From Desulfobacca acetoxidans (lineage in GTDB: Bacteria; Desulfobacterota; Desulfobaccia; Desulfobaccales; 0-14-0-80-60-11): a stretch of 38,092 nucleotides of DNA. The stretch lies in the NCBI GenBank assembly GCA_020722205.1, contig DYLF01000019.1, forward strand, positions 1 through 38,092. Direction: 5' to 3'. Below, one piece after another: positions 24,218 to 31,497 of this stretch. A program made the translations under genes and the position numbers. Below the pieces are notes generated by a model. It was not told the origin of the DNA. It saw nothing but the letters and a program-made list of their open reading frames with translations, and did not search any database. The stretch's first letter is position 1. Every line of letters starts with the position of its first letter.

Positions 24218-24445
24218 ATGAACCTGTGGGGGAACAACCTGAAAATGAAAAGGAAATTATCAGGGTGGAAGCAGTGGCAGGCGGAAACGGTTTGTCATGA
24301 TCTAAAGATAGCTCGGCTCATGAATGGTTATGCCCCCCTCGAGGCGCTCAGGCAGGCCTCGGAAGCCAGCCAGGAAGAGCTGGACGCTTGTGGGCAGCCT
24401 GAGGTGGTCATTCACCCCGCCGGGGACAAAAAGCCCCCACGGTAA
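24218..24445 (+). CDS. Small protein of unknown function
   Basis: 75 residues, or 66 from the second ATG at 24245. A charged, helical protein: LSGWKQWQAETVCHDLKIARLMNGYAPLEALRQASEASQEELDACGQPEVV. GGGGG lies 12 bases ahead of 24245, which may be the real start. It has no signal peptide and I recognise no family. Base use is like its neighbours, and the next small gene starts 11 bases after the stop, suggesting an operon with it and the thioredoxin. Confidence 0.55.
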   Translation: MNLWGNNLKMKRKLSGWKQWQAETVCHDLKIARLMNGYAPLEALRQASEASQEELDACGQPEVVIHPAGDKKPPR

Positions 24446-24456
24446 GGAAAAACCGC

Positions 24457-24615
24457 ATGTGTGAGGAAAACCGGCCCAGCCCTTGGGCCTTTTTCACCAA
24501 CCTGCGGGGCCCCGAACCCTGGCCCCGAAAGATCTGCCTCTTCTTGCGCAATAATTGGCTTAAACTGAAAAATCGTCAGAACTGCTGCGGCCACCTGGGG
24601 GAACCTGGTTGCTGA
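24457..24615 (+). CDS. Small Cys-rich protein ending CCGHLGEPGC
   Basis: 52 residues. It contains FFTNLRGPEPWPRK, then a helical ICLFLRNNWLKLKNRQ, and ends NCCGHLGEPGC. I recall short proteins with a similar tail (CCGxxGxPGC) in other anaerobic bacteria, without a known function. The clustered Cys could bind a metal. A GGTAAGGAAA sequence precedes the ATG. Just ahead of the thioredoxin-like gene. Confidence 0.7.
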   Translation: MCEENRPSPWAFFTNLRGPEPWPRKICLFLRNNWLKLKNRQNCCGHLGEPGC

Positions 24616-24689
24616 CAGCGACCCCGCGGTCTCGGGGAGGCCGCCGCCGACAATAAAACGTCACCGAACTTAAAAAGGAGATCATCATC

Positions 24690-25028
24690 ATGTCAGAAAT
24701 AAATTGGCGTCAGGACTGGCAGGAAGCGCTGGCCGAGGCGAAAAAGGCCAACTTGCCCTTGTTGCTGGAGTTTTATCTTGAAGGCTGTCCTCACTGCGCC
24801 AGATTGGCCAGTGAGACGCTCACTGACCCCGCGGTGGTCAAGGCGGTCAACGAGCGCTTTATCCCCATCCGCCTGGAGGGGCGGGGACACATGGACCTGG
24901 TGCGCCAGTTTAAGGTGACCGGCGCTCCCACCACCCTGCTGTTTTCTGCTCAGGGTGAAGAAAAGCACCGGGTCACAGGTTTTTACACGGCTGCTGAATA
25001 TTTGCAGGAGCTGGCCCAGATAGGCTAA
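24690..25028 (+). CDS. Thioredoxin-like protein (CPHC active site)
   Basis: 112 residues, without a signal peptide. The active site is EGCPHCARL (CPHC, the DsbA-like dipeptide, which makes the disulfide strongly oxidising or reactive). VTGAPTTLLF holds the cis-Pro. The opening NWRQDWQEALAEAKKANLPLLLEFYL matches thioredoxin_7/YyaL-type small proteins. AAAGGAGA ahead of the ATG is a strong ribosome site. It works as a cytoplasmic thiol-disulfide oxidoreductase; partners are unknown. Confidence 0.87.
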   Translation: MSEINWRQDWQEALAEAKKANLPLLLEFYLEGCPHCARLASETLTDPAVVKAVNERFIPIRLEGRGHMDLVRQFKVTGAPTTLLFSAQGEEKHRVTGFYTAAEYLQELAQIG

Positions 25029-25073
25029 AAGCGGCCGCCACAAGAAGGACAACTCCGGAAAGCAAGGAGCAAC

Positions 25074-25475
25074 ATGGATACTCATCAATTAAAGGACTAT
25101 TTTGAGAGCACCACCGGGCATGGTGTCTTGGCCACCGCCGACGCCCAGGGTCTTTTGAATCAGGCGGTGTTTGCCCGCCCCCATGTCATGGCGGATGGCA
25201 CTGTGGCCTTTATCATGTCTCACCGCCGCACCCACCAGAACCTGCAGGAAAACCCGCATGCCGCCTATCTCTTTTTGGAGAGCGCTCCCGGTTATCAAGG
25301 CAAACGGCTTTATCTTACTAAAGTCAGGGAGGAACAGGACACGGAATTGCTCTATTCCCTGCGCCGCCGAACCTACCCGCAAGAGAAAGAAAAACTGGCC
25401 GGCCCTCGCTTTTTGGTTTTCTTCCGGCTGGATCAAATCCTACCCCTCATCGGCCTGGGGCCTTCTGCCACTTGA
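25074..25475 (+). CDS. Pyridoxamine 5'-phosphate oxidase-like FMN protein
   Basis: 133 residues. A split-barrel FMN-binding fold of the PNPOx-like group: the opening HQLKDYFESTTGHGVLATADAQGLLNQAVFARPHVMADGTVAFIMSHRRTHQNLQENPHAAYLF is the characteristic flavin-binding layout. Members include general stress proteins and small flavin reductases, and the substrate cannot be told. It starts 45 bases after the thioredoxin-like gene, probably in the same transcript. Confidence 0.82.
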   Translation: MDTHQLKDYFESTTGHGVLATADAQGLLNQAVFARPHVMADGTVAFIMSHRRTHQNLQENPHAAYLFLESAPGYQGKRLYLTKVREEQDTELLYSLRRRTYPQEKEKLAGPRFLVFFRLDQILPLIGLGPSAT

Positions 25476-25490
25476 AATTGACATCGGAGC

Positions 25491-25558
25491 TGAGGGTGTT
25501 CTGAGAGGGTCGGCCGGAGGACGAAGCTACCTCATCTTACCCCCCGGCCTCACCCTCA
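25491..25558. repeat. Nested inverted repeat between convergent genes
   Basis: Outer arms TGAGGGTG (25491-25498) and CACCCTCA (25551-25558), inner arms GGCCGG (25512-25517) and CCGGCC (25544-25549). It lies between two convergent genes and could stop transcription from both sides. No U-run follows. Confidence 0.4.
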
Positions 25559-25578
25559 ACTCAGAAAATTCTTTACCA

Positions 25579-26298
25579 TCACTTTTTGGTCTGTCCCCAG
25601 ACGGCATAAACCGCATCTGCATGTGGAACCATGGGATAGTAGCGGTCCCAGGATGGCCGGGGCCAGCCTCGGGCAGAGAATGTCCGCAGGTTGTCATAAG
25701 CCCCGGACCTTAGAAAATACTCCAACACCAACCCGGGGCGTTCCCATTCCATAATTTCCGTCCAGATCCTGATGACTTTGGGCGGAAACCAGCGGTGGGA
25801 AAAGGTGTGGATAAAAAGACCGCCCGGTTGCAGAATCCTACGTACCTCGGCAAAGACCGTGAGCGGTCGGATGAGATACTCCACGGAGGCGGTGCAGATC
25901 ACCGCGTCAAAACTGTGGTCTGCAAAAGGTAAGACCGGATCCCGGTTAAGGTCTTGGACCACATAATCATTTAATCTGGGGTTTTGGCTCAACTCCTCCC
26001 GGTTCAGACCAACTCCGGTGACCTGCGCCAATGGGAGAGACTTCGGCAGATGGGAATTCCAACTGCTCATCAGGTCCAGAACTCTGCCCCCCGGCGTCAA
26101 CAAGCGTTCATAAAGTGACGAGATGATGGCCTCCGCCTGGTCATCAATGTGGTTGACCAGCCGGGGTTTAGTATAAAATTCGGCGTCTGCCCGCTCATCG
26201 GTGCGGGCAAAGGGATCATCGGCAAAAAAGTCCGTGGGCCGCTCTGACTGGCGCGCCTGCATACCGGGGGCCGTTACAGAGAATCTGGAGCCAGTCAT
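25579..26298 (-). CDS. Methyltransferase half of a frameshifted FKBP-methyltransferase gene
   Basis: 239 residues as an isolated frame; the class I SAM-dependent methyltransferase proper starts about GMQARQSERPTDFF. SAM-site motifs are visible: GGRVLDLMSSWNSHLP (motif I, divergent) and VVQDLNRDPVLPFADHSFDAVICTASVEYL (motif IV). The ATG at 26298 has no sensible N-terminus, and its first 11 residues are the frame-shadow of the upstream FKBP part. If one C is removed from the C5 tract at 26266-26270, the two frames join as ...CNGP-GMQARQ..., a layout I recall in single proteins of this kind. Substrate unknown. Confidence 0.75.
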   Translation of the reverse strand: MTGSRFSVTAPGMQARQSERPTDFFADDPFARTDERADAEFYTKPRLVNHIDDQAEAIISSLYERLLTPGGRVLDLMSSWNSHLPKSLPLAQVTGVGLNREELSQNPRLNDYVVQDLNRDPVLPFADHSFDAVICTASVEYLIRPLTVFAEVRRILQPGGLFIHTFSHRWFPPKVIRIWTEIMEWERPGLVLEYFLRSGAYDNLRTFSARGWPRPSWDRYYPMVPHADAVYAVWGQTKK

Positions 26299-26770
26299 GG
26301 CACACCCCGCCGGTATCAGCTCTCTTACGCCGCACCTCCCTGACGGTTAATTCCAGCTCCAAAGGGTGGGGCGCCAGGGGATGGTTAAAATCAGCGGCAA
26401 ATATGCCGTCTCTGACGGCCAGGCTGCGGAAAGGGATGGTATTTTGAGAATAACCCAGGAGGAATCCCCGGGGATAAAACCTGCCCTCCCGGGGAAGCTG
26501 ATGACCGTGGGCGAAACTTGGCAGCGGCAGATATTTCACCTCCTCCTCACGATAAACCGGCACCAGACTACCATCCGGGAAGGACATCTGCACCACCGCA
26601 CCGGCCTTTTCCCCGGCTAGCGCCTGAATTAAGGCCGGCGGCATAATTTCCAGCTCCCGCCAGACATTAAGAGGAATATACAGCGTTTCTTCATGCCCCG
26701 CAAAATCGCTCTGCCAGCGCAGGCTGGCGTGCAAAATTGCCATACTTTTGGCAGTAATTATCTCAGGCAT
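26216..26770 (-). CDS. FKBP-like (SlyD-type) half of the frameshifted fusion gene
   Basis: 184 residues from MPEIITAKSM (26770), which has GGAGA seven bases upstream. The latter part resembles the SlyD-type FKBP peptidyl-prolyl isomerase/insert domain: the segment around FAADFNHPLAPHPLELELTVREVR matches the DFNHPLAG...LEVEV core. Residues after this (DTGGVCHDWLQILCNG) are typical of a linker to the methyltransferase. Then the frame goes wrong and ends 83 bases inside the methyltransferase frame. Intact, the gene would encode about 396 residues. Confidence 0.68.
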   Translation of the reverse strand: MPEIITAKSMAILHASLRWQSDFAGHEETLYIPLNVWRELEIMPPALIQALAGEKAGAVVQMSFPDGSLVPVYREEEVKYLPLPSFAHGHQLPREGRFYPRGFLLGYSQNTIPFRSLAVRDGIFAADFNHPLAPHPLELELTVREVRRKRADTGGVCHDWLQILCNGPRYAGAPVRAAHGLFCR

Positions 26771-26898
26771 GAAAAATCTCCATTTTTTTGGCAGTAAAGC
26801 ATTTTCTTCAGGTAAAATAAGCATCGATGATTATCTTGTCAAAATTTGGTTACTACCTTATCCTTTCCAGCAACAAAAATTTGCCAGGGGATTTCCGG

Positions 26899-27354
26899 AT
26901 GGAGAGTTTCAACTGGACAGAGTTTGTGGGTCTTTTTATTCACTTGGCGGGGTTTGTTATCGGCCTGGGGGCGGTCACGGTCATTGATCTGCATGGCTTT
27001 CTGGGGAGGAACTCAGCCTATTGGACGGAGGCCACCACCCGCACCCACAAGGTGACCAAACCCCTCATTTGGTTGGGCATGATACTGGCCATTGTGGGGG
27101 CTTGGCTTTTTCACCGCGGCCGCGGCTGGACCTTTCCTTTGGCTCTGCAGGCCATTATTGCTTTGGGACTCATCGTGAACGGCGTTTTCCTTTCCTTCCG
27201 GGTCAGCCCCTTCCTCTTGCAGCGGGAGCGCGACGGCCGGGCCGCAGAGCTTTTGCCCTTGGAGATGCAGCAAAAGATAACGAAGGCTTTTTTGATTTCC
27301 TTCTTCGGTTGGTGGGGGGCCTTGCTGCTGACGGTGTACCAGGTGGTTCATTGA
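26899..27354 (+). CDS. Inner-membrane protein, four membrane segments
   Basis: 151 residues from the ATG at 26899, chosen because CAGGGG lies about eight bases upstream and MESFNWTEFVGLFIHL is a good opening; an upstream ATG at 26827 would add 24 odd residues. Four hydrophobic segments are seen: LFIHLAGFVIGLGAVTVI, PLIWLGMILAIVGAWLF, LALQAIIALGLIVNGVF and ISFFGWWGALLLTVYQV. His residues in IHLAG and LHG might bind a cofactor. No family recognised. Divergent from the FKBP fusion gene. Confidence 0.75.
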   Translation: MESFNWTEFVGLFIHLAGFVIGLGAVTVIDLHGFLGRNSAYWTEATTRTHKVTKPLIWLGMILAIVGAWLFHRGRGWTFPLALQAIIALGLIVNGVFLSFRVSPFLLQRERDGRAAELLPLEMQQKITKAFLISFFGWWGALLLTVYQVVH

Positions 27355-27589
27355 CCAAGACCAGGATTATTGCCGGTAAAACCTTCGCTAGGAACCGCTG
27401 CTCCTGAACCTGCACCGCATATCCCAGGAGAGGCTCAGGCAATGGCGTCGGGTCTAGGCAAGGTTTCTGGAAGACCTAAAATAATGATGGTAAATTTGAC
27501 GTCGGCGAAAGGAAGCTTCTCTGAACTGTGCGGCTGAACAGGAAAAGTACCGGCCTCATCTGGAGGGGGCCGGGCGGCGCTATTTTTCC
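27355..27589. other. Intergenic stretch ahead of the DUF885 gene
   Basis: No full gene. The DUF885 frame is open back to a TGA near 27500 and could start at a CTG (27521) preceded by AAGGAAG, since the residues there (EKYRPHLEGAGRRYFS) look like family sequence. No other structure stands out. Confidence 0.4.
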
Positions 27590-29149
27590 ATGCTGGCCAG
27601 GGACTTTCCCACTCTCTGTCTGCAGGACGAGTTTTTCTTCTTTCCCCGGGTGAGCGAGGCCCGCCATACCTTTTATAGGGCCGCCCAGGTGGAAGAGCAG
27701 GTTATCCAAGGGGCCTGGGACGAGGTGGCGGGCCTGCTGGCCTCATTAAATCTTATCCCCTGGCAGGGTCTGGATCCGGAGGCGGCCGCCGACCTCATCA
27801 TCCTGCGGCAATCCATGCGTGGGTTTCTCCAGGAGATGGGCGCAGCGGGGGTGTGGAGCAGGGACCCCCTTTTCTACCTCAAGTCTGCCAGTCTTTCCCT
27901 ATTCCCGGTGCTATCCCGGTCTCCTCTCATTGGCTGGCGGGAGGAGGAGTGCCTGGCGGAGCTGCTGGTCAACCTCGCCAGGCTGCTGGGTTGGGGCCGC
28001 CGGCAGGTCAAAAAACTTACCCCCCCTCTCAAGGTCCTGGCCCAGGAGGCCTTTGCCGACACCGCCCGGTTCTTTACTGTAGAGGTCAGCCGCTTCTTCC
28101 GGCGATACTTTCCGAATTCATTGTGGTGGCCGCCCCTTTTGGCCGACCTCCTCAAAAAACTGGCCGCTTTTCGGGACCAGGTAATGCGGCGGCCGGTGAC
28201 TCCCGAGTTTCGCCTCGGGGCCGATGCTTTCAGGAGCCGGTTGCAGGAGATGTGGGGGGTTCAGGAGGACCTGCCGACGATTGCCGGGATTTTGGCCCAA
28301 GAACAGGAAGAGGCCACCAGGTCCTTGGAGACCCTGGCCGGCTCAATTTCTCCCTCGAGCTCCTGGCACGAGATTCTGGCAGCTTATCGTCCGCCCCCGG
28401 AGGTTCCTGCCGAGCCGCTAAAACTTTACCGCCGAGAGGTCAGGCGGCTCAAGCGTTTCTGGCAGCGGAGTCCGGTGCTGCCCCCCCTGGCAGGAACTTT
28501 GCGGGTGGCCCCCACCCCCCTTTATCTCCGCGCCCTGCGGGCGACGGCCTCCTATACCGCTCCGTGGCTTTACCAACAGGGTCTACCGGGCTTCTTTTAC
28601 ATCAGCCCCGCCGCTCAGGAGCCGGCCCACCGCTGGCGGCAGCACCGGTTTTTATGCGCCCACGAAACTTACCCCGGGCATCACTATCTGGACCTTAGGC
28701 GTCTGAGCCTCCCCTCCCTGGTGCGCCGCCAGTACGAGTCCCCCTTGTATTACGAAGGCTGGGCCTGTTACGCCGAGACCTTGTTAACGGAGCAAAAGTA
28801 TATCGTTGCTCCCCAGGAGCTGCTGATCGGCTGGCAGCGTCGCCTTTGGCGGGCCCTTCGGGGGCAGGTGGACCTGAAACTGCACACCGGGCGCCTGGAT
28901 TTGGAGGGGGCCGTCACCATTTTGGGCCAGGCCGGCTATCCCTTTCCCGCCCGGCAGGTGCTGCGCTGGGCCGTCAATCCCGGCTACCAGCTCTGTTATC
29001 CGCTGGGTCTGCGTCATCTCCTGCGTCTGCGGGAGCTCTTTGCCTCTGCCCTTAATCTGAGAGCCTGCCATGAAATCTTGCTCTCCGGCGGGCAGTTGCC
29101 TTTCTGGCTCCTGGAAAAGAGATTGCGCCAAGCCGCAGCGGCAGAGTAA
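27590..29149 (+). CDS. DUF885-family putative zinc metallohydrolase
   Basis: 519 residues from ATG 27590, probably longer by about 23 residues at the N-terminus. The metal site is HETYPGHHYL (HExxPGHH, about residues 363-372), with the downstream YEGWACYAE block supplying a further Glu, as in the family's EGWALYxE. No signal peptide or membrane segment. DUF885 proteins are all-helical, gluzincin-like and thought to be peptidases, but few have a known substrate. An ATP-grasp ligase gene follows after 55 bases, then a methyltransferase gene, so the three may act on one small molecule or peptide. Confidence 0.82.
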   Translation: MLARDFPTLCLQDEFFFFPRVSEARHTFYRAAQVEEQVIQGAWDEVAGLLASLNLIPWQGLDPEAAADLIILRQSMRGFLQEMGAAGVWSRDPLFYLKSASLSLFPVLSRSPLIGWREEECLAELLVNLARLLGWGRRQVKKLTPPLKVLAQEAFADTARFFTVEVSRFFRRYFPNSLWWPPLLADLLKKLAAFRDQVMRRPVTPEFRLGADAFRSRLQEMWGVQEDLPTIAGILAQEQEEATRSLETLAGSISPSSSWHEILAAYRPPPEVPAEPLKLYRREVRRLKRFWQRSPVLPPLAGTLRVAPTPLYLRALRATASYTAPWLYQQGLPGFFYISPAAQEPAHRWRQHRFLCAHETYPGHHYLDLRRLSLPSLVRRQYESPLYYEGWACYAETLLTEQKYIVAPQELLIGWQRRLWRALRGQVDLKLHTGRLDLEGAVTILGQAGYPFPARQVLRWAVNPGYQLCYPLGLRHLLRLRELFASALNLRACHEILLSGGQLPFWLLEKRLRQAAAAE

Positions 29150-29204
29150 AATATCCCCAGAGCACGAAAACCTGAGGAGTGGCAAATATCTTGGGCTTAA
29201 ACCA

Positions 29205-30611
29205 ATGAATTCTTTCCGTGGCTTTCATTGCGAATGGAACCTGGGCAGCCCGGGGGGCTGGAAATACCAGCGGATGTGTCAGAAGTTGGGCAAACTGGCT
29301 TGGACCCGGTTGGCCCCTCACCTTAAGTTGCCCTTTGCGCTGGATTATGACCATCCGCTGCTTGACCCGGTGCCGGGTTTTGCCGCCATGCTCCTTCGCG
29401 CCCACCGCCAGGTAAACGGCGCCACCCCCCCTTTTATCGTGCTCATGGCCGAAATCGAGACGCTGACGGAGGTGGTGGAGAACGCCCGCATGGTGCAGTA
29501 TCTGAACCGGCAAGAGGGCATTACGGCCGCCTTGGCCGCCCCCGAACACCTGAGCCTGCACCATGGCCGGACAACCCTGGAGGGCCGGCCCGTCAGCTTG
29601 ATTTATCAGGATTTCAATTGCGACACGCTGGTGGCCATCGGCAAAAGGATCGACATTAAGCCGGTAATCACCGCCATCCGCCAAGGCCGCCTGGTCAACC
29701 CCCGCGGTATGGAGCCGGTGGGCGCCAAAGGGGTGTTTGAGGCCATCACCGGCAGCGCCCGTCACCTTATGTCCGCTTCCACCCTCAGACATACTCCCTG
29801 GACCAGGCTTTTCTACCCCCGGGCCACCACCGGTCCCCAGGGAGAAGAAATACCTGATCTGCTTGCCTGGACGCGGCAGAATTTCCCCCGTCTGGTCCTC
29901 AAACCGGCACACGGCTACTCCGGCCACGGCATCTTTGTGGGACCTTTGACGGAAAAGGTTGAGGAGGCCATCGAAGTCGCCTTGCAACAGGGGAATTACA
30001 TCGTGCAGACCCTGGTGCCCGTCAGAAGCTGGCAGGAGCTTTACCCCATCCCCAAAGACAACGCCTTGCGCCTGGAGCCCCGGCAGACTGATTTTCGCAC
30101 CTTCATCACTGATGCCGGCCTGCTGGGTTTTTTGGGGCGATTCGGCGGCATCCCCACCAATGTGGGCTCCGGCGGCGGCACTCAACCGCTGGCCTTCCTG
30201 CCAGCCGGCCTCAGCCTCCGGGAGGCAGATAATCTGATTAATCGGGCCTTCGAAGCCCTGCCGCTGAGCATCTTTCAGGAGGTGCAGGCTGAAGTGGCCG
30301 AGCAGGCCACCGCCATGGGTTATGTTTATCTGTTAGGACCGATACCCCTCAGTTTGAAGCCCCGGCTTTTAACCCCCCGACACGCCGTGGAGCTTCGCCG
30401 CTATGCCGCCCACCTCTGGCAGGATGCCCTTACCCTGGAAAAGCTCTGGCAGGCCGGCGAACTGAGCCAGGTGGTGAAATTCGGCGAGGCCGAAACCGAG
30501 CTGGCCCGCCTGGCCCCCTGGGAAGGCCGGCCGGCCCTGATGGTTTCCGACGGCCTGTTTAATTTCGGCTCCGGGGCGGGAGATGGTGAGACAGTGAGCG
30601 GTAACCCTTGA
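29205..30611 (+). CDS. Circularly permuted ATP-grasp-like ligase
   Basis: 468 residues from ATG 29205. Family features: an early YDHPLLDPVPG, VLMAEIETLTEVVENARMVQYL, VNPRGMEPVGAKGVFEAITG, then LVLKPAHGYSGHGIFVG (the nucleotide-binding Lys and Gly-rich loop), DFRTFITDA and VSDGLFNFGSGAG at the end. This resembles the glutathionylspermidine synthase-like/circularly permuted ATP-grasp group, which joins a carboxylate to an amine with ATP. The substrate is unknown. No signal peptide. The 5' frame also contains upstream ATGs (29070), but these overlap the DUF885 gene. Confidence 0.78.
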   Translation: MNSFRGFHCEWNLGSPGGWKYQRMCQKLGKLAWTRLAPHLKLPFALDYDHPLLDPVPGFAAMLLRAHRQVNGATPPFIVLMAEIETLTEVVENARMVQYLNRQEGITAALAAPEHLSLHHGRTTLEGRPVSLIYQDFNCDTLVAIGKRIDIKPVITAIRQGRLVNPRGMEPVGAKGVFEAITGSARHLMSASTLRHTPWTRLFYPRATTGPQGEEIPDLLAWTRQNFPRLVLKPAHGYSGHGIFVGPLTEKVEEAIEVALQQGNYIVQTLVPVRSWQELYPIPKDNALRLEPRQTDFRTFITDAGLLGFLGRFGGIPTNVGSGGGTQPLAFLPAGLSLREADNLINRAFEALPLSIFQEVQAEVAEQATAMGYVYLLGPIPLSLKPRLLTPRHAVELRRYAAHLWQDALTLEKLWQAGELSQVVKFGEAETELARLAPWEGRPALMVSDGLFNFGSGAGDGETVSGNP

Positions 30612-30644
30612 GTAGTCAGCAGGTACTGAAAGGCGGTCAAACTT

Positions 30645-31469
30645 TTGGCCGAAGATTGTTCCTTTCCGGGCGCAACTAAACCTTTAGGGCGCGACGGCCC
30701 GCCGGTCTCCCCTGACTGGTGGCAGACCATGTTTGATGAGGTCTATCTGCTCACCGACGCCCGCAGTGTCGGAAATCAAAAGCTTACCAGCCAAGAAGTT
30801 GACCGCCTCATTAATCATCTACAACTTAATCCCCGAGAGACCATTCTGGATCTCTGCGGCGGACACGGCCGCCATGCCCTGGAATTGGGGCGGCGGGGCT
30901 TTTTGCACCTCACCGTTCTGGACTACTCCCCCCATCTTCTCCACCGGGGCCGGGAACAAGCCCGCCGCGCAAACCTGGCCGTAGCCTTTGTCCGGGGAGA
31001 CGCCCGGCGGCTGCCCTTGGCGGCCGCCACTTTTCAGACCGTGCTCATCCTGGCCAACTCCTTCGGCTATGGTCAGGACCAGCAGGAAGACGAGCAGATT
31101 TTGAAAGAATGCTCACGTGTCCTGGTCCCCGGCGGGCGGCTCTTCCTGGAGCTGCCCGACCCGCTCTATCTCCGTACCCACTTGCTGCCCCGCGCCTGGC
31201 ATGAGGCCGAGGCCGGCGTCATCGTCTGCCGGGAACGCTGGCTCTCAGAAACCTTTTTGACCTGTCGGGAGCTGGTCCTCTCCCGCCAGCGCGGCCTGAT
31301 CCGGGACTGCACCTACCGGATGCGCCTCTACGAGGCCCCCGCCATCACCGCCTCCTTACACCGGTGCGGTTTTTTGCGAGTCCAGGTGAAAGGCGGCTTC
31401 TCCCCTTACCCCGACCCCGACGAATACGGCGGCTTGAGCACACGCCTTCTGGTCACCGCCCGCAGGTAA
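30645..31469 (+). CDS. Class I SAM-dependent methyltransferase
   Basis: 274 residues from a TTG (30645), with AAAGGCGG about eight bases upstream; ATG 30729 is an alternative, but loses DWWQTMF-type residues. Motif I ETILDLCGGHGRHALELGRRG is strong (D-x-C-G-G-H-G), motif IV/V is seen in GDARRLPLAAATFQTVLILANSFGY. The WW..F..YLLTD lead and FSPYPDPDEYGG tail fit small-molecule methyltransferases. Third gene in a row with DUF885 and ATP-grasp on this strand. Confidence 0.85.
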   Translation: MAEDCSFPGATKPLGRDGPPVSPDWWQTMFDEVYLLTDARSVGNQKLTSQEVDRLINHLQLNPRETILDLCGGHGRHALELGRRGFLHLTVLDYSPHLLHRGREQARRANLAVAFVRGDARRLPLAAATFQTVLILANSFGYGQDQQEDEQILKECSRVLVPGGRLFLELPDPLYLRTHLLPRAWHEAEAGVIVCRERWLSETFLTCRELVLSRQRGLIRDCTYRMRLYEAPAITASLHRCGFLRVQVKGGFSPYPDPDEYGGLSTRLLVTARR

Positions 31470-31497
31470 AGGAACAGCCTTGGAGGATGATGTTATG

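Noticed and set aside
29052-30185. Long minus-strand frame of 377 codons
   Set aside because: Antisense shadow of the ATP-grasp gene.
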